In this document: positions 18,401 to 27,469 of the stretch, piece after piece
Layout: every line of letters starts with the position of its first letter
Numbering within the stretch: the stretch's first letter is position 1
Assembly: GCA_902560445.1 (NCBI GenBank)
Contig: CACELO010000002.1
Coordinates: 1-64,000 of the forward strand
Length of the DNA stretch: 64,000 bases
Direction of reading: 5' to 3'
Source of the DNA: an uncultured Candidatus Poseidoniales archaeon
GTDB lineage: Archaea; Thermoplasmatota; Poseidoniia; Poseidoniales; Thalassarchaeaceae
Notes under the pieces: generated by a model
The model's input: only the letters and a program-made list of their open reading frames with translations
Databases searched by the model: none
What the model was told of the DNA's origin: nothing
Position numbers and translations under genes: made by a program

Positions 18401-18654
18401 AAGACTTGCTATCCAAAGGTCTAGCTCGTGATATTATTCGTAGGGTACAATCAAAGCGTAAGGACCTCGATCTTGATGTTGAAGCCACAATTAATCTGTC
18501 CGTCTGGATTGATGGACTTGACTTGTCGGACTCCGACTGGGATCACCTTCAATCTGAAGTCAGAGCGGGTTCAGCAAGCCTGAACCAAGGCATTGCAAAG
18601 GGAGACAACTTCGAAGTGGATGGTGTCTCGGTGACCTTTGATGTAGAATCTTAG
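15472..18654 (+). CDS. ileS: Isoleucyl-tRNA synthetase
   Basis: A 1,060-residue class I synthetase that charges tRNA-Ile. The HIGH-like signature is in PPTANGKPGIHHV near 45, the editing domain occupies about 200-410 (WTTTPWTLPGN near 225), and the KMSKS loop is KDGKKMSKSRGN near 610. The anticodon-binding and C-terminal domains follow. Its length and the C-terminal extension match archaeal/eukaryotic-type IleRS. The frame is open upstream to a TTG at 15400, but ATG at 15472 gives a normal N terminus. It ends two bases before the convergent lipoprotein gene; GAATC-TTA-GATTC (18646-18658) spans that junction. Confidence 0.97.
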   Translation: MVVPTQAGDLDPVALETALMQTWSDEKTFAQSIEERRQGASPFTFLEGPPTANGKPGIHHVISRLFKDLVCRWKTMEGHIVERKAGWDTHGLPVEIEVQKQLDLMSNEAIEAYGMEAFNQKCKESVWTYEQAWREMTERMGFWVDMDDPYVTLHDEFIESAWWSLKQMFDKGLLFRGHKVLPYCPQTGTSYSSHEVALGYKEVSEPAVFVKFKLLDDDASVLAWTTTPWTLPGNVGLAVGPDVTYVRVKITAPPSDSWEGRGGSPIEEELILAKDLMSTVLRHQVEVIDEFPGSNLVGMSYQPLFEGAIDGSNHPAAWTIVGADFVTTTDGTGVVHTAVMYGEDDYNLGMKEGFPAQHTVGMDGRFVEGTHMQLDGRYVKDCDSDIIDLLAEQNSLYREHTYTHDYPHCWRTDHPLLYYAMDSWFVRMTAVKEQILQYNSEVEWAPSWTGEKRMGEWLSNIKDWAISRERYWGTPIPVWICQECGKEHCIGSIDEMEEMKTADSSIPPELHRPYVDDVKLRCPSDGCSGEMIREPYVMDCWFDSGCASFAQWHYPFENHDKFDGSFPVDYICEAVDQTRGWFYSLMAVSTTVFDSICYRRCLSLGHILDKDGKKMSKSRGNVVNPWDHFNKEGSDSIRWYMMTQSAPWSPTNFDPNGVRDSYAKMFLTLWNVHRFHADYAALDGFDPDEEEGFVEVSERSPLDRWILSRLHTVSNAYHDQFVAWDFHKAGRDLESFVVNDLSNWYVRRSRRRLWDEADSSDKRACQHTLHEVLLTVCRLMAPVAPFMPDQIHRDLTGVSVHLADWPVGSKLVDSTLPPQDWALEQEMALVRTLAETGRRIRVEADRRQRLPCKSGWIVGGPDISQFHDLLSEELNVESLTTEDDLERFQRIVIEPNRKSLGAKCRQDLPAVLALLTEADPENLLLEIDAGICILEGYDITMEDIEIRRVEQEGYAAATISDEEIGDVSLVLDMVLDQDLLSKGLARDIIRRVQSKRKDLDLDVEATINLSVWIDGLDLSDSDWDHLQSEVRAGSASLNQGIAKGDNFEVDGVSVTFDVES

Positions 18655-18656
18655 AT

Positions 18657-20102
18657 TCAAATCGCTATTGAAGGGCCATATTTAGCTGGCAAAAGTAACT
18701 CTAGGCCGAACAATGGGTCGGGGTCTGTTGAATCATGATAAGCGATAAATGAACCACCATCTGGCAGAATCCCCATACTCGCAAAGTCAAACCGAATGTC
18801 ATTTCCTGCACCAGATGTTGAATCTAGGTCGCCTTGACCAAGATAGGTCATTGAATCGGGTTCAAGAGATTCCGAGAAGCCTCTAACATGCCAGGCAACA
18901 TCAACATCTGGGCCTTCTGCACTCTGGTATCTGATATTTACAACCATTAAATCGTGAACTCCACTTGAATGCCATTCCCATTCTTCAATTTCAGTAGCGA
19001 CTCCGCTTATGTTGTAATTCTGCAAATCCCAAGTTTCTCCACCATCCCAGGACATGTAGTGTGTAATCCCAACACCGTCTGACAACCCGCCAAAGCAATG
19101 TAGAGCCGATGAAGAATCAAAAGCACAGTACTGAGTAGGAAGTGATGAACCATTCAGTGTTGTAGCAGACCACCAATTTAGAGAAGTGTCGACGAATGCG
19201 TCGGTTCCATCGGTGAAGTAGTCGGGAAAATATAACCCGCCTGAAGGCACGGGAAAAGCTCGCATCTCTTTATGCGGTTTTGTGAAATCCCATTCGGGAC
19301 CCAATCCTTCCGCAGTTAAATCCACCTCGATTGAATCGAGGTTAGCGTCTCTATCGGGGAAATCAAAGTAATCATAATTCAATCCATCAGTGGAAATCTG
19401 ACCGCCGAGATTTGCAACTTGATGCCAGAAATTTGAGATTACCAAAGTTGCATATTCACCATTACCATAGATTCCACCATTAATTGGGCCTACGATCTCA
19501 ACCTGCCAAGAGCGATCATAGAATGGTTCGGGAGTGCGATTGAAACACCAACTCCATTCCTCGTCATCTGCATCGTACAGAAAAGCATAGAATTGGTCGG
19601 CCCCACTACTACTTGGATATGGGAACCAACCCATGGAAATCAAATCTCCATTCGTAGCCTGAACGATACTACCTTCGCCAAGACCTTCTTGCCCCGGAAC
19701 TGTTGGCTTCGGTTCCCTACATCCTATCTGAGATAGTACACTTGGGCGATATTCCTGCCAAGTGTGCCCTCTATCTTCTGACCAGGTTGGATACTCGCCA
19801 CCAAAATTGAGAATCCAGCCTTCTTTGGTAGCCGCAAGATAGTGTTCACAGCAATTACCCCCTTCTTCATTTCCGAAGACCGCCCAACTAGAATTACCCC
19901 AAGACTGATTACTAAATGGTGAGCTTACTTCGAAGTATCTAGAATCCGAATGACCCATTGGATCATCGACGTAAATCATGTCTTTATCCCAGTCTGGGAT
20001 TGAATCACTAGGGCTAGAAGAAGACCCACTGGAAAGACATCCGGCGAAGGACATGGTGATGACCATTAGGGCCGCACAGGCCACTCTTCCGCTACCCTGC
20101 AT
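18657..20102 (-). CDS. Lipoprotein with Asp-box (BNR/sialidase-like) repeats
   Basis: A 481-residue exported lipoprotein. The signal peptide ends in FAGC (Cys near 22), followed by a Ser-rich linker. At least two Asp-box motifs (S-x-D-x-G-x-T-W) are visible, WSEDRGHTW near 107 and SWDGGETWD near 350, as in sialidase-like beta-propellers. Two neighbouring cysteines (NCCEH near 83) may form a disulfide. The catalytic arginines of sialidases cannot be assigned, so I do not call an enzyme. It is likely a surface-bound beta-propeller protein for glycan or protein binding. ATG at 20102; convergent with ileS. Confidence 0.65.
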   Translation of the reverse strand: MQGSGRVACAALMVITMSFAGCLSSGSSSSPSDSIPDWDKDMIYVDDPMGHSDSRYFEVSSPFSNQSWGNSSWAVFGNEEGGNCCEHYLAATKEGWILNFGGEYPTWSEDRGHTWQEYRPSVLSQIGCREPKPTVPGQEGLGEGSIVQATNGDLISMGWFPYPSSSGADQFYAFLYDADDEEWSWCFNRTPEPFYDRSWQVEIVGPINGGIYGNGEYATLVISNFWHQVANLGGQISTDGLNYDYFDFPDRDANLDSIEVDLTAEGLGPEWDFTKPHKEMRAFPVPSGGLYFPDYFTDGTDAFVDTSLNWWSATTLNGSSLPTQYCAFDSSSALHCFGGLSDGVGITHYMSWDGGETWDLQNYNISGVATEIEEWEWHSSGVHDLMVVNIRYQSAEGPDVDVAWHVRGFSESLEPDSMTYLGQGDLDSTSGAGNDIRFDFASMGILPDGGSFIAYHDSTDPDPLFGLELLLPAKYGPSIAI

Positions 20103-20234
20103 GACTAACGCTAGTACTTTGCACTCGGTCAGTATTTCGGTGCTTCGCTTTCTCGATATGAAAGATTCTGATATAAAATTGGCAAATCAAATGCTTGAAC
20201 TAATCGGGGTTGGATTGAAGGGGAGTATTGACTC

Positions 20235-22802
20235 GTGTACTATTCGATGCGTAGAGCACTAGCCTTGGCCCTGCTGATGTTAATGATGACGATTACACCG
20301 ATGCCTGCTTCGGCACAGGGCACTGGAAATTCAATTGTAATCAATGAAATTCTAGTATCTGTTAACAATGCAAACTACGGAGGAACTGACTGGAATGGGG
20401 ATGGTTCGATGGGTTCGTACAGCGATCAGTATGTTGAGTTGTACAACCCAACATCAGAAGCAATAGATATTGGCGGATGGTACCTAGACGATATTGCAGA
20501 TGGAGGTTCACCTGCTTGCAGTATCAAGTGGAATACAATTCTTGAACCGGGCGGCTATATCACATTCTTTCGATCTTGGACACAAATTGAATTCGACTAT
20601 TGGGATGGAGACACAATTAGAATACTCGATGGTAATATGAATGAAATCGATGCTGTGAGTTACCAAGGAGAAGACTCCGATTGGGATATCCCGTACGGAT
20701 ACGATTCAACTGGGAATTGGACGAAACTTTCGGATGGTGCTCCAACTCCGGGAGGACTTAATGATCAGGAATGGGTAGGTGTAGCAAACGTAGTTCAAGG
20801 TAACTGCTACCCTCCTCAAGATCATATCCATAGAGGCGAATATATCCTAGAAGGTCGAGTTGTTACAATGGAATCGCAAGATTCTGTCATCGATGATGGT
20901 CGTATTCTCGTAATCGATGGAATGATTGAGGCTGTTTGGAGTGCCTCTGAGTCAACTCCATCGGCTGCAGAGGGAGTTGTATCAATTCCTACCAGTGGAA
21001 CAATATATCCGGGTTTCATCGACCCACATAATCATGCGAAATACAACATAATTCCACTATGGGATCACGGAACAGATGGCTGGGATAATCGCTACCAATG
21101 GCAGGCTGAGGATTCATACAGAGATGCGAAGGAAGTTGGTTGCTCCCTAACCGACCCTACTGCACAAAGATTTGCGGAATTAAGGGCAATCGCGGGGGGA
21201 AATACTGCACTACAGGGAAGTTCTACATCCTATACTGACACATTCGAAACAATGCTTGCAAGAAATATAGAACTCTACAATTTTGGCAAGGATTACATAC
21301 ACACAAAGGTCTCAGAATTATCTTCTGATTATCAAGGAAATCATATCAAAGACGGAAACGCATCCGGTGAATTAGATGCTTGGTTCTTACACCTAGCAGA
21401 AGGAATTGATGAATCCAGTAGAGCAGAATTCGATATCTTGGTGCAAAATGATTTACTCGTTGGAGAATTGGTTGTGATTCATGGAACTGGATTAACCCAA
21501 GCAGAATTCGACGCACTCGGAAATGTAGGAGGAAGTCTCGCTTGGTCGCCTACTTCTAACCTAATTCTTTACGGAGAAACTACGGATATTGCAACTGCTA
21601 AAGCTGAAGGTGTGAACATAATGATTGGACCCGATTGGGCCCCTTCAGGTTCGAAGAGTTCGATGCACGAATTGAAGACTGCAGATTGGTGGAATCAGAA
21701 CGTACTTGGAGATATTTTCACCGATTATGAATTGGTTCAAACGATTACTACCAATATTGTAGATGCGATTGGTTGGGCTGATTTTACGGGTCGAATTCAA
21801 CCAGGCCTTGCCGCTGATCTTGTTGTCCTCGATACTTTTCATGCCGACCCTTACCGTAATGTAGTAGAGGCAATCGATCCTGATGTACGTCTTGTCGTAG
21901 TAGGAGGACTAGCCGTATTCGGTGATGTCGACATAATGCAAGCCATGGACGATGAAATTCAGATTATCCAAGGAGAGGGATTCACCAAGGCCGCTGACAT
22001 AACCTACGATGGAGTTCCTGAGGCAACACAAACTGTGGATGAGCTAATGGCTTTCTTAGCAAATTGTAACCAAGGTGCACAAGTCCCCCTAGAGTATCTA
22101 TTCACTCTCGGAGATGAGAGATACTTCGATGTCCTGAACCGTTCACAGACTTTCCAAAATGGAAGAAGCATTGACCTATGGTCTGAATATTATGATATTG
22201 ATTTAGATGAAGATGGTCACAGAGTAGGAGGTACTGTTGGAGGGGCAAATCCCATCAACACAACAATCGAATCGAATAACGGCGGTAATGGAAATAACGG
22301 AGGTGCGACTGTTCCAGAACCTGATTTGCCAAACATGTTCGCAACATATGGGCCTAGAGGCGCGACTCTTTCTCATCCTACGACTATAGATGAAGGAATA
22401 CATCTCGAAAGTTGTATCTCTGATAACGGACAAACAACGCCCGAGGACAAAGAATTACTCTGCGGTTCGATTTTAGTCGTTATGCAACCTACCGATGATT
22501 GTATTGAATTGGAAGGATGGTACTGTCAATTAGAGGTAGGGGATGCTTTTGCAGTACCTAGTAAGCTGTGTGAAGACACTGGCTCTTTGCCTACTGATGT
22601 GACTTGCAGGGATGCTTGGTCATACTTGGATATAGAGGAGGAGACTGAACCTGAACCAGAGCCAGACTTACCAGAAAGCGAAGAAGACTCACTATTGGAA
22701 GGGCCATTGTATTGGGTCGCAGTGATTTCATTGATTGGGCTTCTAGTCGCTTCGATTGTGACTATCAATCAGAACCTTCGAAGTTCAGATGAAGATGAAT
22801 GA
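20235..22802 (+). CDS. Membrane-anchored protein with lamin-tail domain and amidohydrolase domain
   Basis: An 855-residue surface protein. It has a signal peptide (1-28), then a lamin-tail domain (about 33-170: VINEILVSV, QYVELYNPTSEAIDIGGWYL), then a metal-dependent amidohydrolase (about 195-610). The hydrolase shows the metal-binding HNH in GFIDPHNHAKYN near 265, HGTGL near 414 and GPDWAPSGSKS near 460. A Pro/Glu-rich stalk and one C-terminal transmembrane helix (WVAVISLIGLLVASIV) precede a short acidic tail. The substrate is unknown; the hydrolase half resembles the guanine deaminase/atrazine hydrolase group. GTG at 20235 has GGGGAG upstream; ATG at 20247 is an alternative. Confidence 0.8.
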   Translation: MYYSMRRALALALLMLMMTITPMPASAQGTGNSIVINEILVSVNNANYGGTDWNGDGSMGSYSDQYVELYNPTSEAIDIGGWYLDDIADGGSPACSIKWNTILEPGGYITFFRSWTQIEFDYWDGDTIRILDGNMNEIDAVSYQGEDSDWDIPYGYDSTGNWTKLSDGAPTPGGLNDQEWVGVANVVQGNCYPPQDHIHRGEYILEGRVVTMESQDSVIDDGRILVIDGMIEAVWSASESTPSAAEGVVSIPTSGTIYPGFIDPHNHAKYNIIPLWDHGTDGWDNRYQWQAEDSYRDAKEVGCSLTDPTAQRFAELRAIAGGNTALQGSSTSYTDTFETMLARNIELYNFGKDYIHTKVSELSSDYQGNHIKDGNASGELDAWFLHLAEGIDESSRAEFDILVQNDLLVGELVVIHGTGLTQAEFDALGNVGGSLAWSPTSNLILYGETTDIATAKAEGVNIMIGPDWAPSGSKSSMHELKTADWWNQNVLGDIFTDYELVQTITTNIVDAIGWADFTGRIQPGLAADLVVLDTFHADPYRNVVEAIDPDVRLVVVGGLAVFGDVDIMQAMDDEIQIIQGEGFTKAADITYDGVPEATQTVDELMAFLANCNQGAQVPLEYLFTLGDERYFDVLNRSQTFQNGRSIDLWSEYYDIDLDEDGHRVGGTVGGANPINTTIESNNGGNGNNGGATVPEPDLPNMFATYGPRGATLSHPTTIDEGIHLESCISDNGQTTPEDKELLCGSILVVMQPTDDCIELEGWYCQLEVGDAFAVPSKLCEDTGSLPTDVTCRDAWSYLDIEEETEPEPEPDLPESEEDSLLEGPLYWVAVISLIGLLVASIVTINQNLRSSDEDE

Positions 22803-24191
22803 TTAAGCTAATCGCCAAGTTGGCCCATCAGGGCCATCTTCGACAATAACATCCATCGAAGTGAGTTCGTCACGAATCTCATCTGCGCGATTCCAGTCCT
22901 TTGATTGTCTGGCAATTTCCCTTTCGTTCAGTAGAGCCTCTACTTTATCGGTAACCTTGGCTCTAGCAGAGTCTGCCCTAGCTCGTCCTGCTAACATCTC
23001 TTCTGAACTTGGTAGAAGTCCCAAAACTTCACCTGCATAATACTCTAACCAAGTTGCAATATCTCTGCCTGAATATTGAGAAACAACCTCTTGAATCGCA
23101 ATAATAGCAGCTCTAGAATTGAAGTCGTCATTCATTGCATCCGTGATACGTTGACTGGCTTCAGATAGGTCTGTACCTGAATCTGAATCTGAAGAAAGAG
23201 ATACGCCGTATGCTTCAATCAACCTCTCGTAATTCATTCTGGCATCCTCTAAGAATTCTGGAGATAAGTCAATTGGATTTCGATATGGGATACTCAGTAA
23301 TGCATAGCGAAGAGCAAGTGGAGTGTAGTTCTCGAAGGCTTCTCTAACCGTCCAAAAGTTACCCAAACTCTTACTCATCTTTTCACCATCGACATTTACA
23401 AAGCCGTTATGCATCCAATATCCTACAACCGGCTCACATCCTGTACAACACTCGGATTGGAAAATCTCAGCCTCGTGATGAGGGAATCTAAGGTCATGTC
23501 CACCACCATGTATGTCGAATTGTTCTCCAAAGTGATTGAGGGACATGGCTGAACACTCAATGTGCCAACCAGGTCTACCATCTCCCCATGGGCTCTCCCA
23601 AAATGGTTCACCTGGCTTTGCTAGCTTCCAAAGGGCGAAGTCACGATGATCTCTCTTACCTGAGCCGGTGTCTGTAACCCTACCTCCTGCACCTGCTCTG
23701 ACCATCTCTAGGGTTTGACCAGTTAATTGTCCATATTTTTCGGGTGCTGTGTCTATCTCAAAGTATACGCCATCGCCGCCAACATAGGCGTGTCCCTTTT
23801 CTTGTAACTTAGAAATCATATCGATGATTTCTGATATGGTCTCAGTCACTCTGGGGTAGTGGTCAGCCCTAAGGACGTTCATCGCATCCATTACTTCGAA
23901 ATAATCATCGATATTTCTATTAGAAACCACAGAAAAATCAACACCCTCTGATTCGGAAATATTGAGTATCTTATCATCTATATCTGTGAAGTTCTGAACA
24001 TAATCAACCTCGTAGCCACTGGCTTCTAGCCAACGGTGCACTAGGTCGAAGGCCAAGTAGCAGCGAGCATGCCCTAGATGACTAGGAGAGTATGGTGTAA
24101 TCCCACAGACATACATGCTAACTCTACCCTCGTTAAGGGGCGAGAATTCTCTCTTCTCGCGAGTACGTGTGTCATAGACCCTGAGAGTCAT
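22803..24191 (-). CDS. cysS: Cysteinyl-tRNA synthetase
   Basis: A 462-residue class I synthetase. The HIGH motif lies in [11 protein letters not shown] near 32, zinc-binding Cys/His are in YVCGIT and the later GWHIECSAM and HHEAE segments, and KMSKS is in [10 protein letters not shown] near 265. ATG at 24191 is chosen because [16 protein letters not shown] is the standard N terminus. Earlier in-frame starts up to 24302 would overlap the neighbouring amidotransferase gene. The gene ends exactly next to the convergent amidohydrolase stop; GATTA-AGC-TAATC (22801-22813) spans that junction. Confidence 0.96.
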   Translation of the reverse strand: MTLRVYDTRTREKREFSPLNEGRVSMYVCGITPYSPSHLGHARCYLAFDLVHRWLEASGYEVDYVQNFTDIDDKILNISESEGVDFSVVSNRNIDDYFEVMDAMNVLRADHYPRVTETISEIIDMISKLQEKGHAYVGGDGVYFEIDTAPEKYGQLTGQTLEMVRAGAGGRVTDTGSGKRDHRDFALWKLAKPGEPFWESPWGDGRPGWHIECSAMSLNHFGEQFDIHGGGHDLRFPHHEAEIFQSECCTGCEPVVGYWMHNGFVNVDGEKMSKSLGNFWTVREAFENYTPLALRYALLSIPYRNPIDLSPEFLEDARMNYERLIEAYGVSLSSDSDSGTDLSEASQRITDAMNDDFNSRAAIIAIQEVVSQYSGRDIATWLEYYAGEVLGLLPSSEEMLAGRARADSARAKVTDKVEALLNEREIARQSKDWNRADEIRDELTSMDVIVEDGPDGPTWRLA

Positions 24192-24217
24192 TCTGATTGC
24201 TCTGCGTGGCTTATCGG

Positions 24218-24910
24218 TCAAGAACCTCGCGCCGCTTCCACAAGCGCGCGATACAATCCGATATGTCCAATGCGCTCTGGGTGCCATTGAACTCCTATGC
24301 AAAATGTCTTGTCAGTTCGCTCTACACCCTCAATCAATTTATCATGTACTGAATAGGCACTGATTTGCAAACTTCCTGGATCAGATATTCCTTGATGATG
24401 AGTAGAGTTTACAATAACTTCGTCACCTATTATTGCATTTAGACGACTGCCGCCAATAATCGACACCCCATGTTCAGTCACCTCTCCATCCCAGCCCCCA
24501 TGCTCCTCAAATCCAAGGGTTTCGGGCAGATGTTGGTGCATTGAACCACCGTGGATTACACACATCAATTGCATCCCTCTACAAATCCCTAGAAGTGGTA
24601 TGTCTCTTTCTATTGCGGCTCTGATTAACGATGCCTCAGAATCGTCTTGGTCGGGATGGGCGAGGTAAATGTGTTCCCCAGGTTCCTGCCCATACAAGGA
24701 AGGATGAATGTCAGGACCTCCCGCTACGACTAATCCATCAAGAAAATCTAGGTTTGAAGTGCAACAACCAGGTGGTAAAAGAATTGGTTGTCCGCCTGCT
24801 TCTTCGATAGCGTTAGTGTATGTTGAGGGAAGGATTACAGCTTCGATATTCCAAGGGCCGAAAGTAGAGTCTCTTTTACAGGCAGTAACCCCGATTATAG
24901 GAGATGGCAA
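24218..24910 (-). CDS. Peptidase C26-family glutamine amidotransferase-like hydrolase (PuuD-like)
   Basis: A 230-residue class I amidotransferase-fold hydrolase. The nucleophile elbow is LLGICRGMQ near 108 (Cys), and the His-Glu pair is in GVQWHPE near 210. A leading SPIIGVTACK matches gamma-glutamyl-gamma-aminobutyrate hydrolase-like proteins, which split gamma-glutamyl amides. I chose the TTG at 24910 because GGAGTGA lies six bases before it and it gives the family's usual N terminus. Longer starts overlap the preceding membrane gene. The true substrate is unknown. It sits 26 bases before cysS on the same strand. Confidence 0.85.
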   Translation of the reverse strand: MPSPIIGVTACKRDSTFGPWNIEAVILPSTYTNAIEEAGGQPILLPPGCCTSNLDFLDGLVVAGGPDIHPSLYGQEPGEHIYLAHPDQDDSEASLIRAAIERDIPLLGICRGMQLMCVIHGGSMHQHLPETLGFEEHGGWDGEVTEHGVSIIGGSRLNAIIGDEVIVNSTHHQGISDPGSLQISAYSVHDKLIEGVERTDKTFCIGVQWHPERIGHIGLYRALVEAARGS

Positions 24911-24914
24911 ACTA

Positions 24915-25304
24915 TCACTCCGCTTCTCTAGCAAGACGAGCAGCGCGGAATGACATAATGCCACAAACCATGAATGTCACCCCAACTAAAATTAGGATAA
25001 TGTGAGAGGAAATTGCAAGATTAGACATATCTGAAAAATCAGCAAAAATTCTCGCGCCCCCAAGCACCATCAATAGTGCCAGCACCATTGATGCGTGCAT
25101 CAGGTGATGACGCATGTCTGGGATCTTTTCGGATAAGATTCCGAGAATCATCAAAGGAGCACCCATGAATGAAGGAATCATTGCTGTAATAGAGGATTGG
25201 CCCGATATTATGTATGCCGCGATACCCCACAAAACAAGTATTGCTCCTTCGTAAATTGCGATTCTTGGAATGGTCAAGCCTGAGACTGTGAACTCATCAC
25301 TCAT
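24915..25304 (-). CDS. Small four-helix membrane protein, unknown
   Basis: A 129-residue protein with four predicted transmembrane helices (AIYEGAILVLWGIAAYIISG, SFMGAPLMILGIL, ASMVLALLMVLGGARIF and HIILILVGVTFMVCGIM). I recognise no specific family motif. It lies between the Fe-S oxidoreductase (31 bases upstream) and the amidotransferase-like gene, whose start overlaps its 3' end region, so it is probably cotranscribed. The layout resembles small unannotated membrane proteins common in planktonic archaea. Confidence 0.7.
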   Translation of the reverse strand: MSDEFTVSGLTIPRIAIYEGAILVLWGIAAYIISGQSSITAMIPSFMGAPLMILGILSEKIPDMRHHLMHASMVLALLMVLGGARIFADFSDMSNLAISSHIILILVGVTFMVCGIMSFRAARLAREAE

Positions 25305-25335
25305 GGTTACTCGTGCATTCGGTGCTATTTATGCA

Positions 25336-27342
25336 TCACTCAGGAGCATTTGCGGCAGCAGCAGCTTGAATCTCTTCGTCTCTGGCGACTATTTGTTCCC
25401 AAAGAATCTCGGCTACGTCTTTGACATCCATTTCAGCACCAACTGAATCTAATCCATCTTTGACCATGATTGAACAGAAGGGGCATCCAACAGCAACCGT
25501 ATCACAACCAGTCTCAGCAATTTCTTTCGCTCGAATTTGATTGACGCGCTTGTCGGCATCTTCCTCCATCCACATTTGAGCGCCTCCCGCTCCACAACAG
25601 AATGAGTCGGTTCCATGCCTCTCAACTTCCTTATCGACTCCACCAATAATGTCTCTAGGTTCGTCGACAATACCTCCTATTCGACCAAGGTAACAGGGGT
25701 CATGGAAAGTGACTGATTCTTCAGTTGATACATCTGGAAGTTTTCCTTCCTCTTGTAATTTAGCAAGTATTTCAGAGTGGTGGAATACCTCTAATTCGGC
25801 ACCACCATAGTCTGCGTATTCCTTCCCTAAAGTATGGAAACAATGAGGACAAGAAGCGACTATTCTCTTTACTCCTAATTCTTGGAAAGTCGTCATATTG
25901 GTCTCTGCAAGCATTTGGAATAGGTATTCATTGCCTGCTCGACGAGCAGGATCGCCGGAGCATCCTTCTTGCATTCCAAGTATTCCAACATCCAATCCGG
26001 CTTCCTTTAGCAATCCAATAGTCGCTCTAGCTACTTTCTGATTCCTCTCGTCAAAACTCGCGGCGCAACCTACGAAGTAGATGTATTCCGCCGGTTCACC
26101 GATTTTGATGTCAAGTCCTTCTGCCCAGTTGCCACGCTCGTGCATACCGAATCCGTATGGATTTGAAGCAGACTCAAGGTTACCCATTGCGACATTCAAT
26201 TCCTCTGGATATTCCATCGTCTCCATCATTGCATTTCGACGCAGATCTGTGAGTTTGGGGACGTGCTCGATGTACACAGGACAAGCATCAACACAGGCAT
26301 GACAGGTAGTACATGCCCAAACTGCGTCTGCACTCATACGGTCGAGAATACTCTCATCCGGAGTTTCGCCCTTCAGTAGAATTGGAGCGTGATCATTTGC
26401 ATAATCACGTACATCATGAACAATTTGCATTGGGTTCAATGCCTTCCCCGATTCATAGGCTGGACAAACGTCTTGGCATCGTGCACAAGTAGTACAAGCC
26501 CAACCATCAATCAACTGCCTCCATGAGAATTGTTCGTAACTCGCAACTCCAAATGCCTCAATGTCCAAGTCTTCCAAGGGAACAGCTTGGCCGCTGTCAT
26601 TCACTGCTAGCGGCTGCATCTTGGCCATTGGCTCCGTATCGTAGAAGAAGACGTTAGGGAATGCCATAACCAAGTGCATGTGCTTAGACATTGGAATTAG
26701 TACAAAGAATGTACAAATCGCTAACATATGAGCCCAATAGGCTACAACTACCTGCCCTTCTGTGACGCCTTGTTCAGCAAACCAATAACCTAATGGCTCC
26801 CAGGTCGAAGAGGGTGATTCGCCAGATTCTACGACGAAAGAAGTAGTTGTAATTGTCATGATTAGGAAGAGAATGAAGTTACCTTCCAATTGCGATTTAC
26901 CCTTTAGTTTCTCAGGAGTGAATATAACCCTGCGCGTAAGTGCTGCGACACATCCTATTAGAGCGATTGTGTAACCAAGTTCTACTATTCCATTCCAAGG
27001 CCCTACAAGGGCACTAGGTAATACTTCACCAGAGAACCAATTTGCAGTGGCCAAGTCAAACATGTCGGTTGAGAGCATCAAAAAGCCCCAAAACATCAGC
27101 ACATGCATAATTCCAATAACTCTGTCTTCGAGTACTCTTTTCTGACCCAGCCAGCCGGTGATGACTTCCATGACTCTCTTTCCCCATGAGTCAAAGCGAT
27201 CGTCGCTGGAGCCAATCATTACCAGCCGAATTGCCAATTGTACTTGGTATAGGAAGAAGCCTATGGATAGCCCTCCTATCACTAGGAGAATCATCCACCC
27301 ATCCAGTGAACCATAGGTCTGAAGAAGTGGGTGCTCCATCAT
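25336..27342 (-). CDS. Membrane Fe-S oxidoreductase with NarI-like heme domain and CCG domains (HdrD/EMR-like)
   Basis: A 668-residue fusion. Five transmembrane helices (about 15-240) contain paired histidines (MHVLMFW; AHMLAIC and SKHMHLVM) as in NarI-type b-heme subunits. Two [4Fe-4S] motifs follow, CTTCARCQDVCP near 282 and CTTCHACVDACP near 342. Two CCG domains contain CPHCFHTLG and FCCGAGGAQMW, as in heterodisulfide reductase subunit D. Such proteins in bacteria accept electrons from electron-transfer flavoprotein and pass them to menaquinone. The acyl-CoA dehydrogenase at 56.3 kb would fit, but that is inference. Start ATG at 27342 or 27339. Confidence 0.88.
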   Translation of the reverse strand: MMEHPLLQTYGSLDGWMILLVIGGLSIGFFLYQVQLAIRLVMIGSSDDRFDSWGKRVMEVITGWLGQKRVLEDRVIGIMHVLMFWGFLMLSTDMFDLATANWFSGEVLPSALVGPWNGIVELGYTIALIGCVAALTRRVIFTPEKLKGKSQLEGNFILFLIMTITTTSFVVESGESPSSTWEPLGYWFAEQGVTEGQVVVAYWAHMLAICTFFVLIPMSKHMHLVMAFPNVFFYDTEPMAKMQPLAVNDSGQAVPLEDLDIEAFGVASYEQFSWRQLIDGWACTTCARCQDVCPAYESGKALNPMQIVHDVRDYANDHAPILLKGETPDESILDRMSADAVWACTTCHACVDACPVYIEHVPKLTDLRRNAMMETMEYPEELNVAMGNLESASNPYGFGMHERGNWAEGLDIKIGEPAEYIYFVGCAASFDERNQKVARATIGLLKEAGLDVGILGMQEGCSGDPARRAGNEYLFQMLAETNMTTFQELGVKRIVASCPHCFHTLGKEYADYGGAELEVFHHSEILAKLQEEGKLPDVSTEESVTFHDPCYLGRIGGIVDEPRDIIGGVDKEVERHGTDSFCCGAGGAQMWMEEDADKRVNQIRAKEIAETGCDTVAVGCPFCSIMVKDGLDSVGAEMDVKDVAEILWEQIVARDEEIQAAAAANAPE

Positions 27343-27352
27343 GAATCACCTG

Positions 27353-27367
27353 CAGGCCTTAGGCCTG
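27353..27367. other. Perfect hairpin between divergent genes
   Basis: CAGGCC and GGCCTG around a TTA centre, 11 bases before the minus-strand oxidoreductase start and 103 bases before mevalonate kinase. As both genes point away, it is not a terminator for them. Confidence 0.5.
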
Positions 27368-27469
27368 AATGGTACTCCCAAGTGTGGCCGGGCCTTCAAT
27401 CAACCGCTTGCTGATTACATCACGAGCCATCTCCCCAACCCTCATTTCCCGAACACCCTAGCGAAAGAC

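Noticed and set aside
24192-24302. N-terminal extension of cysteinyl-tRNA synthetase
   Set aside because: It would overlap the amidotransferase gene, and the standard synthetase N terminus begins at 24191.
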